Under the pieces are notes generated by a model. That model had not been told where the DNA came from. It saw nothing but the letters and a program-made list of their open reading frames with translations, and searched no databases. Position numbers and translations under genes: made by a program. This document shows, piece by piece, positions 47,437 to 55,465 of a stretch of DNA of 64,000 nucleotides. Positions within the stretch are counted from its first letter, which is position 1. Each line of letters begins with the position of its first letter. This DNA comes from Paenibacillus ihumii (GTDB lineage Bacteria > Bacillota > Bacilli > Paenibacillales > Paenibacillaceae), in the NCBI RefSeq assembly GCF_001403875.1, contig NZ_LN884299.1, positions 1,798,117 to 1,862,116 of the forward strand. The letters run 5' to 3'.

Positions 47437-48921
47437 ATGAATAATCATTCAATGAATATTAAGCGCGGGAAATTTCGACGCCGCCGAGCAGTCCTCGCGG
47501 GGATAGTGCTGACTCTGACCATGCTTATGCCTTTTACTGCTCAAGCAGCCCAAACGGAGCAGATGCCGGGTCAGAAAGGCAAATGGTTATCCGATGTTGT
47601 GGCAATCTCCTCCGGGGATTACGCCGTATATGCGATTAAGAAGGACGGGACCGCCTGGGCTTGGGGAGGAATGCGGGATCGGGGGCTGCTGGGCAACGGC
47701 TCTATCGTCCCGGTCAAGACTCCGGTGAGGATGCATATCGATGAAGTGAAGGATATCGCGGGCGGGCACATGCATGCGCTGATTTTGCGAAAGGATGGAA
47801 CGGTGTGGGCAACCGGGGCAAATGAAGACGGGCAGCTTGGCATCGGGACAACCTCTTATCAGCCTGTCCTCGAACCGGTGCAGGTACCGGGCCTTAAGGA
47901 TATTGTCTCGATTTCAGCCAATTACAACCAAAGCTTGGCTCTGGGCGCGGATGGAACGGTATGGCAGTGGGGAAGCAAGGACAGCGTGCATACGCCTTCC
48001 CCCATCCCGGGGAAGCTGGAGGGACTTCCAGCCATCCAGGCTGTTGCCGCAGGGGCTTGGACCGCCACTGCTTTGGACAGGGATGGACAGGTATGGGTCA
48101 CTGGATCAGCCGTGACGGAGATGAATCCCGACCGCCTATGGGAGCCGACGATCGTAAAGAGCAACGGCCTGGGGAAAGCGGCCGCAGTTGCCGCAGGCAG
48201 CGAGAAAGCGGCGGCGCTGCTTGCGGACGGCTCGGTCGCCGTGTGGAAGAACTCCAAAACCTATCCGACCGCGGGGGAGCTGCTTAGCCCGATCAAGGTG
48301 AAGAATGCGGAGAATGCATCGCAGCTTGCCGGAGGCAGCTTCTCGTCGTTTAGCATAATCAAGAAGGACGGTACGGTATGGGTCTGGGATAGTTATATGG
48401 ATGCCAGCGAGTATCAAGCGGTACAGGTCGAGGGGATCAAGGGCGCGGTTGACCTGGCGAATACAAGTCTGCGGGAGCAGTATGCGCTGCTGAGCGATGG
48501 CACGGTCATGAAATGGACTTATCACGGCGGGCTGGGCAAGCCATCCAAGCCGCAGCTTGTCGAGGATTCCATTCGCGTCGAGATCAACGATGCCACGGTG
48601 GATTTCACTTATCCGCCGACCATCGTGAATAATGTGAGCTATGTTCCGCTGCGAGGTGTTTTTGAGCAGCTGGGCGCCAAGGTGACCTGGGTGAATCCAT
48701 CGAATACCGTAACCGTAAGTAAAGGAAGCATGAATATAGTCATTAACCTCCATACGCTGAATACGACTATGAACGGGAAACAAATCGCCGATCAGCTCAA
48801 GCCGTTCAATGAGAACTATACTACAATGGTGCCGCTGCGCTTCGTCGCCGAGGCGCTGGGCGCCAAAGTAAACTGGGTCAAGGAGCAGCATGCGATACGA
48901 ATCGAGCTGCCGAATCCATAG
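47437..48921 (+). CDS. Secreted RCC1-repeat protein with copper-amine-oxidase-N (stalk) domain
   Basis: About 494 residues. The Sec signal peptide has a basic start (KRGKFRRRR) and VLAGIVLTLTMLMPFTAQA. RCC1/ATS1-type beta-propeller repeats follow (KKDGTAWAWG, RKDGTVWATGANEDGQLGIG, GADGTVWQWGS, DRDGQVWVTG, KKDGTVWVWDS, LSDGTVMKW). A C-terminal copper-amine-oxidase N-like domain reads VNNVSYVPLRGVFEQLGAKV and MVPLRFVAEALGAKVNWV. This pairing is common in exported proteins of Paenibacillus. Probable role is cell-surface binding. Start ATG 47437 with GTGAGGAGAG; an upstream GTG is less likely. Confidence 0.88.
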   Translation: MNNHSMNIKRGKFRRRRAVLAGIVLTLTMLMPFTAQAAQTEQMPGQKGKWLSDVVAISSGDYAVYAIKKDGTAWAWGGMRDRGLLGNGSIVPVKTPVRMHIDEVKDIAGGHMHALILRKDGTVWATGANEDGQLGIGTTSYQPVLEPVQVPGLKDIVSISANYNQSLALGADGTVWQWGSKDSVHTPSPIPGKLEGLPAIQAVAAGAWTATALDRDGQVWVTGSAVTEMNPDRLWEPTIVKSNGLGKAAAVAAGSEKAAALLADGSVAVWKNSKTYPTAGELLSPIKVKNAENASQLAGGSFSSFSIIKKDGTVWVWDSYMDASEYQAVQVEGIKGAVDLANTSLREQYALLSDGTVMKWTYHGGLGKPSKPQLVEDSIRVEINDATVDFTYPPTIVNNVSYVPLRGVFEQLGAKVTWVNPSNTVTVSKGSMNIVINLHTLNTTMNGKQIADQLKPFNENYTTMVPLRFVAEALGAKVNWVKEQHAIRIELPNP

Positions 48922-48935
48922 GGCAAGATGACAAG

Positions 48936-48972
48936 AAGGACATTCTCTTTAATAGGAGGGTGTCCTTTTTTA
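48936..48972 (+). terminator. Terminator after the RCC1 gene
   Basis: AAGGACA pairs with TGTCCTT over an 18-nt loop and is followed by TTTTT. Confidence 0.65.
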
Positions 48973-49048
48973 ACGAGATGAGCAGGGATCGGCAGTCGAA
49001 ATTTACAGCCAGGTCTGAACTAAGCCGTGAGGGACGTCTCTTCTCGCT

Positions 49049-49553
49049 CTACCCGATCCTCCTTTCTCGGTGTTGCTCCCGCAGCAGCAGGGCAAGGGGT
49101 ACACTCTGCAGCACCAGCAGGGCCGCAACAACAAAGGAATCGTCGATGCCTAAAGTGTATGCGTAAAAGTGAATCCATCAGCACTAGAGGTGAGGGCAGA
49201 TTGCTGCAGTACGGTGGTATGGAGGTTCTGGCGCGCATAGAACAGCGAGGCGAACCAGCCCAGAGCCAAAGCGCCAAAAATTTAAACCGCCGCCAGTTCA
49301 TGAACGCCGATGCATGGCCATACTATTCCGCCGCAGTGGCATGTATCCCCGCATTCATTGCCGGGGTCATCGGCAGGCCGATGCCGATGTACCAGACGAC
49401 ATCCAGACGGCGAGATAGGCCAGACTCGTATCAAGCATCAAATCGGAGTCGGAAATTTCGATAAAGGCCGGCAGCCCGACGTTCATCGAGCAGACGCTTT
49501 AGGCGGAGAAGAATGAGCCGAGGATGAGGACGTAGAGCACGGGCTGCTGTCGC
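49049..49553 (-). pseudogene. Remnant of an EmrB/QacA-type MFS multidrug exporter
   Basis: On the minus strand, broken frames spell both ends of a DHA2 drug exporter. The start (TTG 49553, GGAGTGAT upstream) reads RQQPVLYVLILGSFFSA, then stop, then MNVGLPAFIEISDSDL. The C-terminal part reads IGIGLPMTPAMNAGIHATAAE, WFASLFYARQNLHTTVLQQS, then after a one-base shift GIDDSFVVAALLVLQSVPLA and LLLREQHRERRIG-stop. A complete exporter has about 480 residues, so most of the middle has been deleted. At least three stops or shifts are visible. Confidence 0.75.
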
Positions 49554-49612
49554 AATACCAATCACTCCTTGCTATCCATGTTTAATACGAGCGAGGGCAG
49601 CGCATAGCCAAT

Positions 49613-49652
49613 AAAAAAAGACATGGGCTGCCACTGCGTACAGCCGATGTCT
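49613..49652 (-). terminator. Minus-strand terminator
   Basis: On the minus strand AGACATCGGCTG pairs with CAGCCCATGTCT (one mismatch) and is followed by seven T residues. It lies upstream of the MFS remnant and may protect it from transcripts entering from the right. The remaining 49653-49830 shows no supported gene. Confidence 0.65.
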
Positions 49653-49830
49653 CTGGACGTCCGGTCAAAAACCAACGAAATGCTCTAAAATGGAGTCTTA
49701 TCGTAGCAGTTCGTACGGGCCTGTCAATTTCGAAGATTTAACTTCATTAATGCGTCGGCAATATCGGTTCAGCTTCTGTAAAACATGAAGAAGTCGTTCA
49801 AAAAAATACGAAAATTTTGTGAAAAAGTGA

Positions 49831-49859
49831 TTGACACAGAGCCGATGGGAGGGTAGTAT
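49831..49859 (+). promoter_or_regulatory. Promoter of the sulfonate operon
   Basis: TTGACA, 17-bp spacer, TAGTAT. Transcription would start near 49866 and run into a leader of about 170 nt with a terminator at 49923-49961. Confidence 0.75.
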
Positions 49860-49922
49860 GTTCAATAAATCAAAGTAATCAGATAGGGATTTAATAAATA
49901 AATCCATCGACCGGACCTCCGG

Positions 49923-49961
49923 AGAGACCGCCATCTGCAGATGAGTGCGTCTCTTTTTTTT
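49923..49961 (+). terminator. Leader terminator, possible attenuator of the sulfonate operon
   Basis: AGAGACCGC pairs with GCGTCTCT around an inner CATCTGCAGATG hairpin, then eight to nine T residues. It lies between the promoter and the first gene, so it would stop most transcripts unless relieved. I do not recognise an S-box, T-box or other known riboswitch core in the 55 nt before it. Confidence 0.65.
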
Positions 49962-50037
49962 CGCTCATCAGCTAAAAATGGCGGCTGCAACATGTCTGAT
50001 TCGCATGATCACCAAGAATTGAAGGGGGTTGTCATTT

Positions 50038-51105
50038 ATGGATCGTTCATCTCTTAAAATGGTAAGCTTGGCGGCGACTTGGCTGCTCGCGGCTGTTCTC
50101 CTTGCGGGCTGCGGCGATAAAGCGACGTCAGCGGCACACACCGAAGCTTCGGACGGCCTGGAGGTGACCGAGCTGCGCTATCAGGGCAGCGTGGGCGCCG
50201 TGACCTTTCCGGAGCTGGCCGAGGATTTGGGATATTTGGCTCCGCTCAAGCTGAAATTCATCGGCACGACGATTAGCGGGCCGCAGGATATTCAAGCGGT
50301 GGTCACAGGGGATACCGATTTTGGCGGGGCGTTTAACGGAGCCATTGTGAAGCTGATTGCAGCCAAGGCGCCGATTACACCTGTGATCTCCTATTACGGC
50401 GTCGATGACAATACCTGGTCCGGCTATTATGTGCTGGAAGACAGTCCGGTCCAATCCGCAAAGGATTTGATCGGGAAGAAGATTGCGGTGAATACGCTCG
50501 GGGCGCATCATGAATTCGTGATCAAGGAGTATCTGCACCGGGAGGGGCTAACGCCGGAGGAGATTGAACAGGTAACGCTTGTCGTCGTACCGCCGGTGAC
50601 CGGGGAGCAGACGCTGCGGGCGAGCCAGGTGGATGTCGCCACCTTGGGCGGGGTGCTCCGGGATAAGGCGCTTGAGCGGGGCGGAATCAGGCCTCTTTTT
50701 ACAGATAAGGATTTATTCGGCGTCTTCAGCGCAGGGAGCTATGTGCTGACGAACAAGTTCATCACGGACCATCCGAAGGCAACGCGCAAGTTCGTCGAGG
50801 CGACGGCCCAGGCGATCGAGTGGGCGAGAACGACACCCCCCGAAGAGGTAAGGGCCCGCTATGCGAAGATCATCAAGGAACGCGGACGAAAGGAGGATGA
50901 CAGCAGCATCAAATATTGGAAAAGCACAGGGGTAGCGGGCACCGGAGGGTTGATCGCCCCCGAGGAATTCGAGACCTGGGTGAACTGGCTGGTAAAGGAG
51001 GGCACCATTCGGGAAGGCGAGATTGACGGAAGCGCGATTTTTACCAATCAATTCAATCCGTATCGGGATGGAGGGAAGCAGATCGATGACAACGGCAAAA
51101 ATTAG
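50038..51105 (+). CDS. ssuA: Sulfonate/taurine-type ABC transporter substrate-binding lipoprotein
   Basis: 355 residues. Lipoprotein signal: VSLAATWLLAAVLLAGCG with lipobox LAGC. The mature protein has the SsuA/TauA NMT1-like fold: ELRYQGSVGAVTFPELAEDL, GDTDFGGAFNGAIVKLIAAK, SAKDLIGKKIAVNTLGAHHE and DVATLGGVLRDKAL. It delivers a sulfonate or related ligand to SsuC. The ATG at 50038 has AAGGGGG 9 bp upstream. Its end overlaps ssuB by 20 bp. Ligand not certain; aliphatic sulfonates are inferred from the neighbours. Confidence 0.85.
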   Translation: MDRSSLKMVSLAATWLLAAVLLAGCGDKATSAAHTEASDGLEVTELRYQGSVGAVTFPELAEDLGYLAPLKLKFIGTTISGPQDIQAVVTGDTDFGGAFNGAIVKLIAAKAPITPVISYYGVDDNTWSGYYVLEDSPVQSAKDLIGKKIAVNTLGAHHEFVIKEYLHREGLTPEEIEQVTLVVVPPVTGEQTLRASQVDVATLGGVLRDKALERGGIRPLFTDKDLFGVFSAGSYVLTNKFITDHPKATRKFVEATAQAIEWARTTPPEEVRARYAKIIKERGRKEDDSSIKYWKSTGVAGTGGLIAPEEFETWVNWLVKEGTIREGEIDGSAIFTNQFNPYRDGGKQIDDNGKN

Positions 51106-51955
51106 CATTCAGCATGTACACAAGGCTTTTCGGATTAAGCGGAATCTGGGGCATTTGAAGGAATCGTCGCAGCCGGTCTCCGCGCTGCAGGACATTCACC
51201 TGGAGGTGAGGCAGGGAGAGTTCATGGTCATCGTCGGCCCGAGCGGCTGCGGGAAGTCGACGCTGCTTGATCTGCTGGCCGGGCTTACGAAGCCCAGCAG
51301 CGGACAGATTTTGCTGGACGGCAAGGCCATTGCCGGACCTGATCTGGACCGGGGGATTGTTTTTCAGCAATATGCATTATTTCCCTGGAGGACGGCGCTG
51401 GCTAATGTGGAGTTCGGCCTGGAGGCGAAGGGCATCGGGAAAAAAGAGCGGCGGGAGACCGCGCTGGAATATATCCGGCTCGTCGGGTTGTCGGGCTTTG
51501 AGAACCGTTATCCGCATGAGCTGTCGGGCGGAATGAAGCAGCGGATCGCGATTGCGAGAAGCCTCGCTTATGATCCCGAGGTGCTGCTGATGGATGAACC
51601 GTTTGCCGCGCTGGATGCGCAGACCCGGGAGACGCTGCAGAGCGAGCTGCTGCGCATCTGGGAGGCGACGAAGAAGACGATTATTTTTATAACGCACGGG
51701 ATTGAGGAGGCGGTCTATCTCGGGCAGAGAGTGGCGGTGATGAGCTCGCGGCCGGGGCGGATCAAGGAGGTAGTCGAGATTCCATTCCAGGGCCGAACCT
51801 CGGAGGAGGATTTGCGGGCTCACCCTGAGTTCGTCAGGCTGCGCCATCAAATTTGGGATTTGCTGAAGGACGAGGTGCAAAGGGCCCAGGAGCAGGAGAA
51901 AACCAGCAGTCTTCATTATCATCAGCAAAAAATCAAGGACAAAGGAGGGGCTTGA
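51086..51955 (+). CDS. ssuB: Sulfonate/nitrate-type ABC transporter ATPase
   Basis: 289 residues. Walker A GPSGCGKSTLLDLLAG, signature LSGGMKQRIAIARSL, Walker B VLLMDEPFAALDAQTRE, H-loop FITHGIEEAVYLGQR. It belongs to the SsuB/TauB/NrtD group. The start is ATG 51086 after GGAGGGAAG, inside the end of the binding-protein gene. It has a His/Gln-rich tail (HYHQQKIKDKGGA), a little longer than usual. Confidence 0.9.
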   Translation: MTTAKISIQHVHKAFRIKRNLGHLKESSQPVSALQDIHLEVRQGEFMVIVGPSGCGKSTLLDLLAGLTKPSSGQILLDGKAIAGPDLDRGIVFQQYALFPWRTALANVEFGLEAKGIGKKERRETALEYIRLVGLSGFENRYPHELSGGMKQRIAIARSLAYDPEVLLMDEPFAALDAQTRETLQSELLRIWEATKKTIIFITHGIEEAVYLGQRVAVMSSRPGRIKEVVEIPFQGRTSEEDLRAHPEFVRLRHQIWDLLKDEVQRAQEQEKTSSLHYHQQKIKDKGGA

Positions 51956-51956
51956 C

Positions 51957-52811
51957 ATGGCAGGTTCAAGTACGGGAGAGGTGCTGGTCCGCTTCGAGAC
52001 GGAGCAGGTCCTGCAGGAAGGCAGGCTGAGCCTTGCCAAACGGTCGGCCGACAGGCTGTACCGCGGAATCAAATCATCTATCGCGATCGTGGCTTTCCTG
52101 CTGATATGGGAATTGGCGCCGCGTCTCGGCATCGTCAACGTGACCTTTTTGCCGCCATTAAGCACGGTGCTCACGGCCTGGTGGCAGCTGGTGCTCTCGG
52201 GCGATCTTGCCGATCATTTAATAGCCAGCCTAACTAGGTCGATCGGAGGCTTCTTCCTGGCGGTTGCCGTCAGCATACCGCTAGGCTTGGCCATAGGCTG
52301 GTGGAAGGGGGTGGCTGAGCTGCTCAATCCGCTGCTGGAGGTGTTCCGCAACACACCGGCATTGGCGATTCTCCCCGTCTTTATTCTGCTGCTTGGTCTT
52401 GGGGAAACCTCGAAAATCGCCATCGTCTTCTATGCTTGCGCCTTTCCGCTGCTGCTGAACACGATTAGCGGAGTCAGGAATGTCGACCCCCTGCTGATCA
52501 AATCGGCGCGCTCCATGGGCTTGTCCCCGGTAAGCCTGTTCCGCAAAGTCATCCTGCCCGCAGCAGTACCGACGATCTTCGTTGGGATCCGGCAGGCGGG
52601 AGCCAGCTCGATTCTCGTGCTGGTGGCGGCGGAGATGGTGGGCGCGAAGTCGGGACTCGGCTATCTGGTGCAATATACGCAGTTCAGCTTCCAGATACCG
52701 CAGATGTATGCAGGCATTCTGACTATATCGGTCATCGGCCTGATTATTAATTATTTGCTCGTTCATCTTGAACGGAAGCTGACCTCCTGGAAGGCAACGT
52801 TCAGCGAATAG
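51957..52811 (+). CDS. ssuC: Sulfonate/nitrate-type ABC transporter permease
   Basis: 284 residues, six transmembrane segments of the SsuC/TauC family. The ATPase-contact loop is SARSMGLSPVSLFRKVILPA. The N-terminal 40 residues are a cytoplasmic extension. The ATG follows the ssuB stop by 1 bp behind AAAGGAGGGG. Completes the importer. Confidence 0.9.
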   Translation: MAGSSTGEVLVRFETEQVLQEGRLSLAKRSADRLYRGIKSSIAIVAFLLIWELAPRLGIVNVTFLPPLSTVLTAWWQLVLSGDLADHLIASLTRSIGGFFLAVAVSIPLGLAIGWWKGVAELLNPLLEVFRNTPALAILPVFILLLGLGETSKIAIVFYACAFPLLLNTISGVRNVDPLLIKSARSMGLSPVSLFRKVILPAAVPTIFVGIRQAGASSILVLVAAEMVGAKSGLGYLVQYTQFSFQIPQMYAGILTISVIGLIINYLLVHLERKLTSWKATFSE

Positions 52812-52839
52812 ACCATAAGACGATGAAAGGATGAAGGGG

Positions 52840-54213
52840 ATGGGGAAAATCAAGCGGCAAATGAACCTGAACGTGTTCATCATGAACGCTGGACATCATG
52901 AAGCGGCCTGGCGGCGCACGGATACACAGGCGGAGAGGATCACGGATATCCGTTATTTCCAGCGGCTGGCCGAGATCGCGGAGCAGGCGAAATTCGACTC
53001 GCTGTTCCTGGCCGATGTTCTGGCTGTCGGCAAAAACGTGCAGCACGGCGTATCCTCGTTCGGCCTCGAGCCGTTCACGCTGCTGTCTGCTCTGGCGGCC
53101 GTTACCGAGCGGATCGGTCTCATCGGCACGGTGTCGACCACGTATAACGAGCCGTTCCATGTTGCGCGCAAATTCGCTTCGCTGGACCATATCAGCCGGG
53201 GGCGCGCCGGCTGGAACATCGTCACCTCAGGCAATGAAATCGAAGCGCGCAATTTCGGCCGGGAGGCTCACCTTGAGCACAGCGAGCGTTATGAGCGGGC
53301 CAGAGAATTCCTGGAGGTGACGATCGGCCTGTGGGACAGCTTCGAGGATGATGCGCTCGTCATCGACCGAGTCACCGGACAATTTACGGACAGCGCGAAG
53401 GTGCATGAGCTGGACCATGCCGGGCAGCATTTCAGAGTCAAAGGACCGCTCAATGTGCCGCGGAGTCCGCAGGGGTATCCGGTGCTCGTGCAGGCCGGCT
53501 CCTCTGAAGACGGCAAGGAATTCGCCGCTGAATATGCGGAGGCGATCTTTACGGCCCAGCAGACGCTGGAGGAAGCGCAGAGCTTCTACAGTGACGTGAA
53601 ATCGCGGCTGGCCAAGTACGGGCGGCATCCTGACGAGCTGAAAATACTGCCGGGCTTCTCCGCGATCATCGGCGAGACGGAATCGGAGGCCAAGGAGAAG
53701 GAGCAGGAGCTTCATGAATTAACGATTCCTGCGTATGGCTTGAATCAGTTATCCAGCATGCTGAAGGTCGATCTGTCGGGCGTGCCGCTTGACGGGCCGC
53801 TGCCTGAACTGCCGAATATAGAAGCGATCAACGGGAACAAGAGCCGGTTCCAGCTTGTGGCTGATTTGGCCAGACGGGAAAACTTAACGATCCGGCAGCT
53901 GATCCATCGCTTGGCAGGCGGCCGAGGGCATCGCACCTTCGCGGGAACCGCGGTGCAGGTCGCGGATCAGCTGGAGGAGTGGTTCACACAGGGAGGGAGT
54001 GATGGCTTTAATGTGATGCCGCCGTATTTGCCCGGCGGCCTGGAGGATTTCGCCCAACAGGTCGTCCCGGAGCTGCAGCGGCGCGGATTGTTCCGCACGG
54101 AATATACGGGGCATACCCTGCGGGAGCATTACGGGCTGCAACGGCCGGTTAATTCCTATACGGCTAGGCCGCTCGTGTCCCGGTGGCCGGGTGCTGAAGG
54201 GAAGCCGAAGTAA
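52840..54213 (+). CDS. LLM-class FMN-dependent monooxygenase (NtaA/SnaA/DszA type)
   Basis: About 457 residues, TIM-barrel flavin monooxygenase. The N-terminal MNLNVFIMNAGHHEAAWR and AEQAKFDSLFLADVLAVG are typical of the nitrilotriacetate-monooxygenase group, as are HISRGRAGWNIVTSGNE and YPVLVQAGSSEDGKEFAAE. With reduced FMN and O2 such enzymes cleave C-N or C-S bonds. In this operon desulfonation is likely. No flavin reductase gene (ssuE-like) is adjacent. The start at 52840 is chosen for spacing to GAAAGG; ATG 52831 is possible. Confidence 0.85.
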   Translation: MGKIKRQMNLNVFIMNAGHHEAAWRRTDTQAERITDIRYFQRLAEIAEQAKFDSLFLADVLAVGKNVQHGVSSFGLEPFTLLSALAAVTERIGLIGTVSTTYNEPFHVARKFASLDHISRGRAGWNIVTSGNEIEARNFGREAHLEHSERYERAREFLEVTIGLWDSFEDDALVIDRVTGQFTDSAKVHELDHAGQHFRVKGPLNVPRSPQGYPVLVQAGSSEDGKEFAAEYAEAIFTAQQTLEEAQSFYSDVKSRLAKYGRHPDELKILPGFSAIIGETESEAKEKEQELHELTIPAYGLNQLSSMLKVDLSGVPLDGPLPELPNIEAINGNKSRFQLVADLARRENLTIRQLIHRLAGGRGHRTFAGTAVQVADQLEEWFTQGGSDGFNVMPPYLPGGLEDFAQQVVPELQRRGLFRTEYTGHTLREHYGLQRPVNSYTARPLVSRWPGAEGKPK

Positions 54214-54372
54214 GGCCGTGCGAGGCGGTAGGGGGACGGTGTCGAAAGCGCTGTGATCCTTGACTAAAGGTATGCAGAATCAAGAAATCATCTATGGAGG
54301 GGCGTAAGAGTTAATGAACCCTCTCCAACATTGGGAAGCGGAATCAACAAATATCCTATGGAGGGAATGCCA

Positions 54373-55278
54373 ATGAGTACGGATGGAAAGAGTCAAGTCG
54401 TTGAAGGAGCGACGTTGGAGGTACTGCCTGCAGCAGGCCGGATCGGTGCGGAAATTCGCGGGGTTACCCTGTCTTTGGATTTGGATCAGGCCACGGTTGC
54501 GGCGATCAAAGAGGCGCTGCTTAAATATAAAGTGATCTTCTTTCGCGGGCAGCAGCATCTCGATGATGCTGGCCAGGAGGCGCTGACGGCCCTGTTCGGT
54601 GATGCGGTGGCCCATCCGACGGTACCGATCAAGCAGGGGACGGACTATGTGCTGGAGCTCGATTCGCAGCATGGCGGCCGGGCGAATTCCTGGCATACGG
54701 ACGTTACGTTCGTAGATGCTTATCCAAAGGCTTCGATCCTCCGGGCTGTCGTGGTTCCTGCATCCGGCGGCGATACCGTATGGGCGAATACCGCTGCGGC
54801 CTATGAGCATCTGCCGGAGGATCTGCGGGAGCTTGCCGACCGCTTGTGGGCCGTGCATTCCAACGAATACGATTATGCCGCGCAGCGTGAGAATATCTCC
54901 CAGGAGGCGATCGAGCACCATAAGAAGGTGTTTGCCTCCACGGTGTACGAGACGGAGCATCCGGTCGTCCATGTGCATCCGGAGACGGGAGAACGCTCGC
55001 TTATTCTCGGGCATTTTGCGAAAAAAATTGTCGGCCTGTCGACGGCTGACTCCCAGACGATCATTAACCTGCTGCAGAGCCATGTGACTCGGCTGGAGAA
55101 TACGGTGCGCTGGCGCTGGTCGGTCGGAGACGTCGTCATTTGGGATAACCGTGCGACCCAGCATTATGCGATCAATGATTATGGCGACCAGCACCGGGTC
55201 GTGCGAAGAGTGACCGTGGACGGCGACGTTCCCGTCAGCATCGACGGCCGCAGAAGCGTAACGCATGTCAGGACATAA
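54373..55278 (+). CDS. tauD: TauD/TfdA-family Fe(II)/2-oxoglutarate dioxygenase
   Basis: 301 residues. The iron ligands are the HxD in SWHTDVTFVDAYPKAS and a distal His in NRATQHYAINDYGDQHRVVR, which also holds the 2-oxoglutarate arginine. TauD hydroxylates taurine, which then releases sulfite. Other members act on sulfonates, alkyl sulfates or aryloxy acids, so the exact substrate is open. Start ATG 54373 with GGAGGGAATG; an upstream ATG at 54331 lacks a site. It ends the sulfur operon and is convergent with the hybrid kinase gene. Confidence 0.88.
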   Translation: MSTDGKSQVVEGATLEVLPAAGRIGAEIRGVTLSLDLDQATVAAIKEALLKYKVIFFRGQQHLDDAGQEALTALFGDAVAHPTVPIKQGTDYVLELDSQHGGRANSWHTDVTFVDAYPKASILRAVVVPASGGDTVWANTAAAYEHLPEDLRELADRLWAVHSNEYDYAAQRENISQEAIEHHKKVFASTVYETEHPVVHVHPETGERSLILGHFAKKIVGLSTADSQTIINLLQSHVTRLENTVRWRWSVGDVVIWDNRATQHYAINDYGDQHRVVRRVTVDGDVPVSIDGRRSVTHVRT

Positions 55279-55419
55279 TGCGGGAACGGAAGCCGCTGCT
55301 TAAGCGAGGATAGACAACGTACCCGCCTCACAGCCGACAGACGGTAAAATACACAGGCTTCTTAATCCGTGCCAATTGATTGGAACCATATTAATAGGGA
55401 GCACGAAGCGAGGATCTCA

Positions 55420-55457
55420 AGCAAGGACCCGATCGAATTACGATGCGGGTCCTTGCT
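55420..55457. terminator. Hairpin between convergent tauD and hybrid kinase genes
   Basis: 12-bp perfect stem AGCAAGGACCCG/CGGGTCCTTGCT with 14-nt loop. The T-run is weak on the plus strand and absent on the minus strand. Confidence 0.6.
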
Positions 55458-55465
55458 CTTAGGTA

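Noticed and set aside
49698..49934. Minus-strand frame of 78 codons before the sulfonate operon
   Set aside because: It lies over the operon promoter and leader, has no ribosome site and shows no domain.
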